In this document: piece by piece, positions 44,182 to 56,234 of the stretch
How the letters are laid out: the number at the start of each line of letters is the position of its first letter
Position numbering within the stretch: position 1 is the first letter of the stretch
Assembly (NCBI GenBank): GCA_944990035.1
Contig: CALYLX010000160.1
Coordinates: 434,001 to 498,000, forward strand
Length of the DNA stretch: 64,000 nucleotides
Source: Clitopilus passeckerianus
Lineage: Eukaryota; Basidiomycota; Agaricomycetes; Agaricales; Entolomataceae
Direction: 5' to 3'
Translations under genes and position numbers: made by a program
The notes under the pieces: generated by a model
The model's database searches: none
What the model saw: only the letters and a program-made list of their open reading frames with translations
Told to the model about the DNA's origin: nothing

Positions 44182-46192
44182 ATGGTCAGGACGTTGCTCT
44201 CTCTGGCTTTGGCCTCCACAGCACTGGTCGTTCAAGCTACCGCATCAGCTGAGCTAGGTTACAGCCCAGATGATTCGCTGATTCGACCCATCAGTCAAGT
44301 CTATATGGGAGCGAACTCGACATGTTTGATGCCCGAGCTAGCTGGTTTGGGTCGTAGGCAGATACGAACTTGCAATGATCCAGGCTATGGTCAGTACTGT
44401 ATCCGACACGAACGATCTTTTCCATCGCTGACCATCTATACGTAGTTCCATGTTCGAATGCCAACTTCTGCTGTCTTCCGGGTCAAATTTGCCAGCCGAA
44501 CAAGTACGTTCATGATGATTTGGATTATCCATTTTGTGAAAGCAGCAAGCTAACAATTTCATCTCTTAGTCCCCGAGGTGGTGCGAATGGATGGTGCTGC
44601 CCTAGCTATGCTCTGCAGTGTAGTGGACGAGCTTGCTGTGATGGATCCAAGTAAGCAATACGTTGCTAGGTTTCGTTGCTCAGGCGCTGATATTCATCGA
44701 CAGAGCGTTCTGCTGTGGAACAACTTGCTGCCTCACGGGGCAGACCTGCAGCAATGGTCAATGTCACACGTCCTCCACCCCCAAGCCAACGCCGACTCCT
44801 ACCCCGACTCCTACGCCCACACCCACGCCCACACCTACCCCTACACCAACGCCCACGCCCAGCCCTTCCCCTGCTCCTTCACCCAGTGGTAGTGGCGGCC
44901 CTTCCATTACCGTAACAGGTTCCAATAACCCTCAGGAGACCAGGATACCCGTCGGAAGCATCAATTTGGATTACAACCGACTCGTCTATGGTTCGAGGCA
45001 GCTGTCTTCTGACCTACAGGATGAACGTAAACAAGCCATTTCGAAGGTTCGTTCGTTCTCATTCCGTTCTTGAATCGCAAGCCTGACCGGTTTCTTAGCT
45101 GTTCGAAGGCATTTGCAAAGGCCTCGGTTCTGCAACCTCAACGATCTTGTCATTCACCGATGATGCGAGTCGGCAGAACGCTAACCATCAGGCTTCGAGT
45201 TGCAGCATGAATCCTTGTGCCAACAACCCTTCCGGATCTTCTTGCATGCAGGTTAGCTGATATCATTCTCTGCGTATGAACTCCTATCTAACGTGTTTTC
45301 AGTTCCCATTCGCCAGTACCACCGATGCCGGCTCTGGTGGAACCTGGACATGCGTGCCTCCTCTGTAAGGACCACTCAACTCATCACCCTGCCTCGTATT
45401 AACTTCAGCACAGGACTCAATACATCACAGGCGCCATCCTCTTCAACTTCAGGAACCAAACCAGGATTTCCGCAGGTCAAGCGTACAAGATTGCCCTCTC
45501 CAGCTTCAACTGTCAAACCTTGACACCCGCCCCTCTCATGAACGGCGCGGCCGACGTCAACCCCGCTCTCGGTACGAAGGGATCAGCAAAGAGCAGCATT
45601 TCGCAAAGGGACTTGACGCCTGGAGGATCTGATTTGCAGAGCAAGTCTAATCCCACGCATTTCGCAAGCCTTTCACTGAGTGATTCTCTTTGCAGCTGAA
45701 TCCTTCCCGCCATTCACTGACCAGGACACCTTGAGCACGGTCATCAGCGGCCTTGGTAGTATGTCCGCCGGAACGTACGTGTGGTTTGCTACCGTCATAC
45801 CCATACAGCATGCTCATAACCCTTCTAGCTACACCATCAACACCAAGATCACCTCTGGCACTGTAGCTGACCTCCGTGTTGTCGATGCTCAAGGAAACCA
45901 ACTTGGCTCGTAAGTCCAGAGTTTTTCTCCTCCCAGAAACTCCCATAACTGACTATTGCGTCCTAGTTCATCCACCGAGTTATTGTCGAACGGTCAACGT
46001 TCCCTCACGTTCACCCTTCCCTCCGACACGCTTGATGTTGGTTACTACATGAGCACATTCGACACCTCTCTGAAGATCGATTCGACCATGCAAACTGGCA
46101 CTAGTAACGCGGCCTCTTCGACTCACGCTAAGCCATTGGCTGCTTCATTACTTAGCATTGTGACGCTCGTATTTGCTGCACAGTTCTTGTAA
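44182..46192 (+). CDS. Secreted Cys-rich protein with NucA/NucB-like domain
   Basis: Start at 44182 with a clear signal peptide (VRTLLSLALASTALVVQATA). Cysteine-pair modules follow: CSNANFCCLPGQICQ, WCCPSYALQCSGRACC and AFCCGTTCCLTGQTCSNGQC, each largely on its own exon. A long (TP)n linker at ~44790-44880 leads to a domain with CSMNPCANNPSGSSC, QFPFASTTDAG, WTCVPP and a SFNC block, which resembles fungal DNase NucA/NucB domains. The usual acidic pair before FPFAS (C-D-E-F/Y-PFA) reads C-M-Q-F here, so catalysis is doubtful. The C-terminus (PLAASLLSIVTLVFAAQFL) fits a GPI-anchor signal. About eight exons; the intron boundaries near 45590-45700 are uncertain. Likely wall-anchored or secreted. 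Confidence 0.6.
44790..44880 (+). repeat. Thr-Pro coding repeat
   Basis: Tandem ACNCC(N) hexamers encode about 14 TP units, followed by PSPSPAPSPS. This is a typical O-glycosylated spacer in fungal secreted proteins. Confidence 0.85.
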
Positions 46193-46475
46193 ACGTTGCT
46201 TGATGGATTTGGCTTTCTCTTCACGGACTTGCATGACTCCTAGTTATAAATTCTTTCATGCGGCAATGATTTGTAGATACCTTGTAATGGCGTAAAAATG
46301 CAACAGGATAATTGGTTGATTATGATTAAGGCAGATTGTGCATGTCAACGAATAGTCCAGTGGGATGTCAGGATATTGTAAAATGTCCTATCATACGTTA
46401 ATTATCGTCTGCGTATAAGTAAGAGTCTAGTCATAAGTAAGGGTCAAGTCAATAAAAACTACAAAAGTCCGTGAA

Positions 46476-47743
46476 TTACGAAGAGGTCGTAGTAGCTGCG
46501 GTACTCTCAGTCGGGGATGCAGAGGAAGCAGACGAGGGCGTCTGCGAACTAATGGGTGCCGAAGCCGAGGAAGTTCCTCCAATACCTCCTCCAGCCTCAG
46601 TTCCATTCCCAGACGTGCCATTCAAGGGCTTGTCAAAGATCAGAATGGCAGGACCCGCCAAGATGCTAGAACCCGTGACGTTCGTCGAATTCGTGATCAA
46701 CGCATAAACCGTGCCATTGAAATCGTTGGGCAAGGAGACGCTGGATCCGTTCAGGGGAACAACGGTCTGGTTCAGACCCTGGATAAAGGCTGCATAACGA
46801 CTGGTGCTGTTATCACTGGGGGCTGCATCGGTGGAATTGCCAAGGGTGGAGTTGAACGTGAACGTCACGTTTCCACCAGAAGTGGTTGCGAGAAGGTTTG
46901 GGGAGGGGGAGAATGGGAGTTGAGAGTTGTTTGACGGACACGAGGATACGAAGGGGACGGCGAGAGTAAGTGTTTGGTTGGGCGATAGTGGTGTCTAGGC
47001 AAGAGTTAACCATTGCTGCATATACCGGGAGGAGGCCAGACTTACCTCGAAGGAACTGCCCCAACCTTGAACCCCATTGACGAATGAGGCGATCCAGCTC
47101 GCATGACGTGCGTCATTTCCGAGAATACTGCCAGCTATAGTTAGGATAGTCTTGTTCTGGATGCCCGGAAGGATGCCCAAGTAGGTAGAAGCGCCTGCGT
47201 TGGCTCGTTAGCAGTGAATCGAAGAAACTGAAAGAATAATCTTACCAACATCCTCTAATTGGCGACTGTACCGCGCAAAATCTGATACGTTGTTGAATGG
47301 GCTAGAAAGCTAATGTTAGACAGCGGCTACGGTGGAGCATCCAGGAGACGTACAATGTATAGTTGCACGGAAGCTCGGCGCCAGAGCCTAGAGTCTCGTT
47401 GAGGAGCGCAATATGAGCCTGCTTGTCCTGCTGGATTCGGAGGTACTCATTTCGGACAGCAGGGGAATAGCCCGATGAATTGAAAGCCTGCTCATCGAAC
47501 TGCGATAATGCTTGGGTGTAGAAAGCATTCTGCAGGTTTTCAACAGCTAACGCAAGATTTATTAAGGAAGTATCTGGGCCAAAATCTTTCAATTCATGCA
47601 GGGGGATATCTGAAGCAATATCACTCACCATTGCCAGTGTAGTTCGCGGAGGGGATTGTAACATTGACCTGGCGGGGCAGGTAGAGCGATCGAGAGGCTA
47701 CAAGAGGAATTGCTGCAAGGGCTAGAAATTCTTTCATGATCAT
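46476..47743 (-). CDS. Secreted ferritin-like (Rds1-type) protein
   Basis: Start MIMKEFLALAAIPLVASRSL at 47743, a signal peptide; stop just before 46476. The Ferritin_2-type four-helix region shows LALAVENLQNAFYTQALSQF, FNSSGYSPAVRNEYLR, GASTYLGILPGI, ILTIAGSILGNDARHASWI, and then FVSSCPSNNSQLP. This matches stress-induced fungal Rds1 and desiccation-related proteins. The usual EH/E...H metal ligands in the second helix read QQDKQAHIALL, so metal binding may be altered. The tail is Asn/Ser/Thr-rich with many N-glycosylation sites (NST, NGT, NSS). About five introns. It is convergent with the preceding secreted protein gene. Confidence 0.75.
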
Positions 47744-48422
47744 GAAATCTTGAGGGATGGCATTGGCACTTCATCCTATATAAACGATTTTCGCCACTGC
47801 GCACAGAAAATATCGAAGCTGAGCTCATAGTGGAGTATAACCTGTGTAATAGTCTCTTACCTCAGCACTTCCTAGACACCAAGCTCGAGAAAATCAGGTC
47901 TGGCCGTAGAATGGAGAGCTGTTTTGGGAAAGTGGTTGTCGGACACATGACTTGACACATGAGGGACATTTCCCCTTGGATGAGAGATCCAGAACGTTGT
48001 GGCAGCATCTATCGTTCGTGCCAGATGCTCTGGCGTAGTCCTGAGTGGCCTAATATCGGTTTTGTCAGTCGGGCTCGTCATGGAGCGGAAGAACTAAAGG
48101 ATGGGAGCGTATCCCACCGGTCCGGAGTTAGAGTCCCACATAACCGGTCATCGTCGATGGCTGTGCGTCCATCCATGCTTTTGCTTGAACTCCAAGGTGA
48201 ACTCGGAACAGAGAGGATGACACGATATAGCCAGAGAAAATATTTATTTGTTACTTGATACGTTGTAATAATACATGCAACAACTCCATCTGCTACATAC
48301 TCGAGTGGAGTTAAGTCGACATTGATTCTACCCAAATAATACCCGCAAGACCTATATACAACAACGTACGTACGAGAGGGCAGCGTAAAGGACCGTTTAT
48401 AGATCAGAGGTCATGAAAGTAC
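47744..48422. other. Intergenic, no gene seen
   Basis: Upstream region of the ferritin-like gene and downstream region of the transporter. A palindrome-like GATCAT repeat and TATATAAA at about 47775 (minus-strand promoter side) may be the TATA box of the ferritin-like gene. Confidence 0.4.
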
Positions 48423-51400
48423 CTAGGTCAGGCGCTTGCAGTAGTCTGGGTTACCCTTCGGGTTCTAAAGAAGTAATTGATAATTAGTGGTGAGTGTAAA
48501 CAAAGCAACCGAAAGAGCGTACCAAAGCCCAGTGGGGGAACGGCCTCTCAGTACCGCTACCACCACCAACTGCGAAGGTCCAGACGAAGACCATGACCTG
48601 AGGAATAGTAAGAAACTTCTCGAAGACTGATAGAATGGGCAACTTACGGAGGTTCCTCCATCCAAGGCAGCACTGAGCAAGAAGCTAAAGAATTTGTGAG
48701 CTCATCGCTTGCGGGACGAGGCAGAGAACGGCCTACTTGTATTTACGGAACCAGGTGGCGCGGTATCTTCAGGTTTAGGTCAGCAAATATAAAGTTCGGA
48801 TAGATGACAGCTACTCACTTCCTCAAGTAGTATTGGGAGAAGATTGCGAGGAGGAAGGAGGTGAAGATTGAGGAGTTGATCCCGACACTCAGGTATCCGA
48901 GTTCGGCTGTAGTATGAAGAGCAGATTAGAAAGAGTCTTCCTCGATGTGAGTGCCAACCACGTACCGACGAGGATGGGCGTGAATACGTAGTTGAAGCCA
49001 ACCTTGGGGTACTTCCTGTGCAGGAACCAGAACGGGATCGGGAATCCCAAGCCAGCAAGCAGCATGTAGGGGACGAACTGCAATGACACCATCAGCGACT
49101 AGTCACGTTTGCTTTGAGGAAGTAAACTTACGCCATAGCGAGTACCAGTAGCGTAGAGTGGCTTGCCGAGAGCACCCCAAGCAATAGCGGCACTGTTGTA
49201 ATCTTGAACTTGCTGGCCGGACCAAACATTAGATCCCTGAACATCGAGTAGGATAGGACGCTGGGCCTTGATGACGGTCTTCATGATGACGAGATTGAGG
49301 AGACCACCCTGCCAGGATTGTCAATTATCAGTGTTGGCCGTTTATCAGCAGCATAAGGACTCACGATAACGGTACCGATCATTTGCATGGCGAAGGTGAC
49401 GCGAGGTGGAAGCTTGGTGTATTGACCCTACAGAGAACATCAGTGAAGGTTTCGATAAGTAAAAGGCAAACAACTCGTACCAGCTTCAGATCCTTCAAGA
49501 GCGTGTATGACTGCACGACGGGGTTGTAGCCGTACAGAGTGAAGTACATGTTGGCGACAGGCTTTCCGGGCACTAAAGCGCCGCCAAGCATCTGTTAGAA
49601 GGTTTAGTAGTTATTCTAGTGAAAGAGTATGCTTTCCCACCTGAACCATGTTCTCGATACTTGGAGCATATCCGACCGTGGCATAGAGCTATTAAATATG
49701 TCATATTAGCCTTGCGTACAAGTATCCGCAGGATGAAATTGTCACTTACAGTGCCGATGACGGGGACAAAGAACCAGGCGAAGATGAGCGCAACAATGAG
49801 TGCCCACCAGGGAAGACCGGAATCCGCGGCATAGGAGGTACCGATTGCGATAGCAGCCATAGCGATGAAGACTGCGAGGTACCACCAATTGGAGATTTCT
49901 TTGTAGATCTAGAAAACCTATGAACTAGCTGCTACGCTGGCGGTGGTGGACGGCATACCTTCATCTTCTGATAGTGAGGATCATCACACTCCTCGGTCTT
50001 GGATTTGAGGAGGATGTGCCAGAGTGTCTTAGCGTGCCAAAGAAGGAAATGGGTAATGGCAGCTATGGCATGTACATTAGTACGTAACCTGGATTCCAGT
50101 GGGCGGCTACATACCTCCAATGTACATAGTACGACTGATCTTGTAGAGCAGTTGGGAGGCAGCATACCACGGGAGACCCTGAAATCGACAAATGAGATGC
50201 TTATCGGAGGTATCAGATTAAATGCATTACCTGTTCCTCGAGCTTGTCATAGTTCAAAGTGAAGTCGTCGTTGAGGATAGCGAGCTGACTGTATTGAGTA
50301 CCTGGGAGCACAGGCTCAGTCTCATGAAACGAACTTAACTCAACGTTACTTACCGTTCTCATAGAAGAGCAGCTGGGTCAAGAATGGGAAGTTCTGGGCG
50401 TGCCAGATGTTCATCGAGTAGCAGGCACAGAAAGCGATCCTGTGGAGGTCTCAAATTAATCACTGGATGAGATGAATGAGCCTTGTAGACTGCTCACATG
50501 CAAACAAGGCATCCAGTGTACAATGACAATTGGGTTGACAGAGGCGTGAACAAAGAGCCAATGGAACCACCACCAGCGCCAACGTAGGCCCAATCCAAAC
50601 AGATTGAAAATGCACCAAGACCTTCGTTACCAGCGGCACCGCCTAATATTGTTCGTTAGCTAGCCAAATTTGATGACAAGCTGAAAAGCATACCGAAAAT
50701 ACGAGTGAACCATGCGCTTTGTTGGTTGGCAAGACAGAAGATACTGATACCAGTGAGAGTTCTAAATTCCAGCTCGTGTCAGCGTCGTGGTTGTGGAAAC
50801 ATGAACTCTAATAATTGCTTACGGTGCAATGTATTCCTGTCGCGGAAAACATTAGCACTGGTAAAGGCATTGAACCAACTAGAACTTACAGGGAACCATT
50901 CCCAGACAAAGATTCCGATGAAAATGATCCAGAAGAACTTGAGGCGTTTCTTCTGCATGACGGCCGACTTTCCACGGTGGAGAGCGTCGAACAATTGGAC
51001 AGCGGGCATCAACTGCGGATAAACCGCATACGTAGGATAGACGAGGACAGAGCGTAAAATACCGGACATGCCATATCCGATCAACTGTGAGGCGATCAAC
51101 CTATAGGCATCGTTGAGTTGAGCAAAGTAAGAAGAGTTGTAGGCTCACGAAAAGATAGCAACGGCAGTGTTAGGGATGACGTTGTAGTAAAGATCCTGGG
51201 CAGCGAAGATACTAATGGCAGTCGCTGCCTGTGAAGTGGTGGAAGACATGATGACAATTGCAACGTGCTCCTTGATATCTGAGAGGAACGAGAACATTAA
51301 CGTGTGACCAATATCCTTGATGATAGTAACGTACTGAAGGGGCCAGGATTCAACCATCTGCGACGTAATGTTAACCGAGTCAGGTCTTCGGATGTCGCAT

Positions 51401-52138
51401 TACTCACCTCAAGAACCAGTGATCCCTCGTCTGCAACCTGGCTACTGGGCTTGGCCCAGGAATAATCTCTTCCATCACCTGAGTTGCGCTTCAGAGATAC
51501 GACGACCCTACGAGATCTATGGAAACTTACCTTTCCCAGGATATAAGAGATGATTTGCAGGAAGAGCGAACTGACGTAGACCTTGAAGAAAGTTGAGTCC
51601 GCACCCGAGCTTGGCTATACAACGTAACTCACAGTTTGAGGGCGGAAGTACTGAGAGATCTAGCGTCAGACGCGTGATTTCCAGCGAATGAATAGCCTCG
51701 ACTTACGAAAATTTGGCCCAAGACAGCACCAAAACAAGATAAACCGATTCCAAGGAACCACATCCGGAATGTCCAGACTGGAAGGCTAGGGTCATCTTCG
51801 AGAGAGATTAGGCGCAGGGAGTAGTCGGCATCAGTTTCTGTGGAGAATCCATAGTTAGTATCGAGCATTGCAGCTTAGGCGACAACATTACCGATAGGTC
51901 GCTCCTTTCCATCGGCTCCCAAATCAATGAGACGTGGCCCTTCGGCATAAACCTCCCCAATGCTGGATGCATCGACCTTGTGATCCTTCAAGTCGACAGC
52001 CTTCTCGTCGTCGCTGTACTTGTCATCGCTACCGACGACCGAAGCCGGGCGGCTGGCGACGCGAACGTTGTCGTGATCAGCCTTCTCGTTGGCGACCTCA
52101 GTCTTCTCGTCTCGGTGAAGTACAGGAGTCGACTCCAT
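48423..52138 (-). CDS. Oligopeptide transporter, OPT family
   Basis: Proton-coupled import of small peptides, glutathione or metal chelates across the plasma membrane. Start MESTPVLHRDEKTEV at 52138 (an ATG in the same frame at 52192 is possible). The hydrophilic N-terminus is followed by many membrane segments: TFRMWFLGIGLSCFGAVLG, SSLFLQIISYILGK, the EHVAIVIMSSTTSQAA block, SGILRSVLVYPTYAVYPQL, FFWIIFIGIFVWEWFP and YVPYMLLAGLGFPIPFWFL-like sequence, ending NPKGNPDYCKRLT. EHVAIVIMSST and NPDYCK are family hallmarks. The gene is intron-rich (more than ten short introns). No damage seen. Substrate cannot be predicted. Confidence 0.88.
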
Positions 52139-53605
52139 GCCTTGGGGGTAAGAGCAGAGATGGACACCCGCTAGAGAGAAGCTTGCAGCCAACTCGCTTC
52201 AATTTATAGCACCTCAATGAATGATACAATTCGCTCACATGGCCTGATGTGATAAGAACGGTCAGAAAAATTGAATCCATTTGGAGTAGAAGCACAAGGT
52301 TGGAACGCCTTCGAGATCTGGATGCGGCGATAAGTTTCCACTTTCGATATATACATTCTTTCCACGAGCCAATTAAGCTCCCGACAAGCAGTCAGTTCCA
52401 CCAGCCTTGCTCCCAGTTAACATCCGCTGGGAAGGACCACACATAATGTGATCAGAAGATTTCCCGTAAATCACGTATTGACGGCATTACCACGATATTG
52501 CGTTATCTTCCTTTGAAAGCATTAACAGGAGTGGCCCATCTTTCAAGGGCAGCTATGGGCCGAAAGGTTCGGTAAACACATGTCCCCAAGGATGTAACTG
52601 GGGTGTCGCTTCAGGTGGAAGGAAGGAACTAGGAAAGGCCCATTGTTGTTATCTGTAGACAGAAGCACATGGAGAGCGGACACCAGAGCAGGAGCGAGGA
52701 TCAAATCCCTTCACGAAGGGATCAAGTCTGAAGTCCACATTAGAACGGAAGTACAATGCTGCCTAGGAGCTTGCACGATGGTTCCTCATTGCAAGGGGCA
52801 TATCCGGGTACTGTAACGCACAAATTCAGCCCAGGTCGTGCGATAAGAGTGTACTAGACCGGATGACTGGTTGTATGGGTCTTGAGAAGCACTCTGACGG
52901 GGGTGCGTGTGAGATGGAAATGCCAGAGCTGGCGGCGTTGTGTTGATCACTTGCCCCGGGTCCAAACAATCTACTCTCGCTTATGGATTTAACCGAGCAC
53001 CATCCATGTGGTTTTTCTAATGGCGTGCTTCTGATTGGTCGTGAGCACTCTGAATCCGATCCTGGAAGGTTCTGCAATTCATTGTATTCCTCATGCCGAG
53101 TAATGCCAGTAGAGGTCGTAGCTTGTTTGTGATGTCCGCACATGCACGTAGCAAGGTAGTCCAGGCGTACCGTAATCCTAAAACCACCGGCTGCGGTCAA
53201 CAACAAAGATGGAGGGCTCTTGGCATAAATAAAAAGGGTCCAAAGGAGATACGTGGAAGATATCGAGAGTGAAAGATAGGATACTCTATTATTAGCACAT
53301 GTTGTTGGTGCAGCGCATGGACTCTTCTACATGGTGGCTCATCAGGCGAATCAGGGCGTGATATGTCAACCAGATCCTTCCATCCATCCAGCATAGTATT
53401 CGAAAAAGGGATGTCGACAGGACAGCCTGCAATCTTTGGACTTTCATCTTGCTTCCTTGGCTCCCAGCGCCGTCACCTGGCATGCTCTGACAACTAAACT
53501 AGGGAACTCAGTTGTTCCGAAGTTGTCGCATGGCCGGTCTGGTAGGAAAAACGTCCGAGTCGAGATTAATGAATGCTCATAGGACCATTCAATGAAGCTT
53601 AATAC
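52139..53605. other. Intergenic, no supported gene
   Basis: The first ~300 bp must contain the transporter promoter. Open minus-strand stretches at 52826-53206 and 53197-53394 show no domain or splice logic. Confidence 0.5.
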
Positions 53606-55853
53606 TCACGCCGCGAAGTAATCCAGCTGTCTTCTTCGGTGGTCACATTCCTCCCTCGTAGCACCTGATGCGTTCTCGAGCCAAGATGTGATTTCGTCGA
53701 TTGCGAATTCTAGCACAGCTAAATCGATTGGATCGGCTCGATTAACCAGCTGCTCGTCCTTAATATCGTCCCGAAGTTGGTAAGCGTAATTCTCGAGGTC
53801 ATTTCTCGCCTGGATACGCGAGAACGATGCTTCGTCCTCAGCTAGGGGTGCGGCGAAATGTTGAGAAGGTCCAGACAACAAAGTTAGAGAAGCATGCTCA
53901 CCTTTATATCTCTTCGCATCCTGAATCATGCGCTCGATCTCGGAGGGAGACAGACATCCGGGGATGTGGGAGATCTTGAGGTAGCTGAGTCTACCAGTCG
54001 ACTTTTCTGTCACTCTAACGTCTACGATTCCCTGCCCATCCACACTGAAATCAACCTCTAGTTGAGGTACTCCACGTAAGGCTGGAGGAATTCCGGTGAG
54101 TTTGACGTGACCAAGGAAAGCGTTGTCTTTGGTACGAGCACGGTCTCCTTCAAAGACCTGGATGAGGACGGAGGTTTGATAGTCATGGTGGGTCGTAAAG
54201 ATCTTGCTTTTCCGAGTAGGAATAGTCGTATTGCGCTTCAGAAGCGCCGTCATAATACCTGGCTCTGTGGGAGAATGGAGTCTAAGGTGGGGTTCGGTCT
54301 CATAGGAGCAGTCGATGCTGTTAGCACCGGTAGTTTGCACGCTAGGGGCACGAGTCTATGAGCTTTTCCAAATTTCAAAACAGTTGGTGGAGAGTCATAT
54401 ACATACCCGACTGAGCTCGGCACAACTGCCAGTACCAATAAGTCACCTAAATTGAGTGGATAACTTCCACCCCATATCGAAGCCTGAATGGCAGCGCCAG
54501 AGGCAATGGATTCGTCCGGATTAACGTTTCTGAGAATTTCTTTGCCGTCAAAAAAATTTGAGAGTAAGTTGTTGATTCTGGGGATACGAGAGGATCCGCC
54601 GACAAACACAATATCCTGGACTTGTGCTTTGTCGATTCTAGAATCACGAAGAACTTTTTGGATGGGCTCTAAGACACTGCGAAAGAGATCCTGACAAAGC
54701 TCCTCGAAGCGTGTGCGAGTCAGAGACGAATAGAAGTCGATTCCCTCGAAAAGAGAATCGATTTCAAGAGAGACATGAGAGGACGAAGACAGTGCGCATT
54801 TGGCGCGTTCGCATGCTGTCCTCAGACGTCTAATAGCCCGAGCATCACGACTTATATCTGGAATATAGCCTTGTTAGTCTATGATACCGGGAATAAACAA
54901 CATAAAATCTACCTTTTTGGCTCTTTTGTTTGAACTCCCATATGAAATGAGTAACTATGCGATCGTCGAAGTCTTCGCCACCCAGCCTAAGGTCCCCCGC
55001 AGTAGCCTTCACTTCAAGGATGCCCTCATCTGTTGTGATGAGAGAAACGCTGGTGCTCGTTGCCCCCATATCAACTATGAGGCGATTCCTCTCCCCACTA
55101 ACTGGTTTGAGAATATTGAATTGGATCATAGCGGCATCCGTGTCATTTATTAGGGATGCTTGTAGGCCTGCAATCGTTGCAGCATCGCGTGTAGCTTGTC
55201 GCTGCCTCATACCGTAAGATGTGGGGACAGAAATCGCTGCATGCGTAACGGCGTGGCCGAGAAACGACTCTGCGTTCTCCTTTAATTTGAATAGGACCGA
55301 GCTTAGTATCTCTTCCGGCGACTAACAGCAGCAGTTAGAGTAATCCCTTTACGAGTCGCGAAAGGAAGATTTCATACGATTTCTCTGCGCTGGCCGCGGT
55401 ATTCAACGCGAACATATGGCCTATTATTCCTGTTGACCAGGCTAAATGGCGGTAGTCTGCTGTCCGAATACTGTGCAATAGCCTCATCGTAAGTGCGCCC
55501 TAGAAGGCGATTTGTGCACCAAATTCTGCCACAGCTCAATTAAGCCTAGATTGACGGACGGAACCATGAAATGGCTCACGTATTCCTTGGGTTTAGTGCA
55601 GCTTGCCCCTTAGCTGAATCACCGATGAGTCGGCCATTCTGCGAGAAAGAGACACATGACGGTGTACTCCTGTTCCCTTGGTCGTTCGGAATGATTTCAG
55701 CTCTATTCAAAGAAGGTCTGAAAACGCCGACACAACTGACAGATACAAGATAACGCCAATTGTATCAGGTTATCGTGGAGTAAAGTAAGATGGTACCTAC
55801 GAGTTGAGGCTACCAAGGTCGATACCGATCCATGTGGACGCTGGCTGCTCCAT
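53606..55853 (-). CDS. Divergent Hsp70-family protein
   Basis: Start [18 protein letters not shown] at 55853, stop near 53606. ATPase domain: [70 protein letters not shown], and [17 protein letters not shown]. The substrate-binding domain has [13 protein letters not shown] and [17 protein letters not shown] helical tail ends LDYFAA with no EEVD. The phosphate-2 loop, normally D-L-G-G-G-T-F, reads D-M-G-A-T-S-T, so nucleotide handling may differ. About six introns; the junction near 54360 is unclear and may add ~30 residues. Likely one of the expanded non-canonical Hsp70s of fungi rather than a main chaperone. Confidence 0.82.
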
Positions 55854-56234
55854 TTGAGTTCAGGATCCGAGATGATGAAAACTCTGCCAATTGCGATGAA
55901 TGAGTTGATAAGAGTATATAGCCCACTGCTGTAACAGGATCAGCCTCATCGACCGGCGGCCCGCCAGTATCGATTGCGGGATCGTTCCTGAGGCTTGAGC
56001 GCTTGATCCTTGGGCGCTGAGCCTGCGCACAGAAGTGGTTGTCGGAACGATGTAGGAATCCTTTTCTCGGCAACATCGGTCCGGTGGCTCCTTGCCAACA
56101 GCGTGAACGAACGATAGGACTTGCATACTGCTATGCAACCCTGCTCTCAATGGCAATCAACTTCCATCACATATCTTACAAGGGCTCCATGCACATTTAG
56201 TGCCGAGTGATAAGCTACCTCTTCGCAGTCGATG
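55854..56234. other. Hsp70 upstream region, no gene
   Basis: 381 bp between the Hsp70 start and the P450 stop. Nothing distinctive is seen; short open stretches on the minus strand have no domain. Confidence 0.5.
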
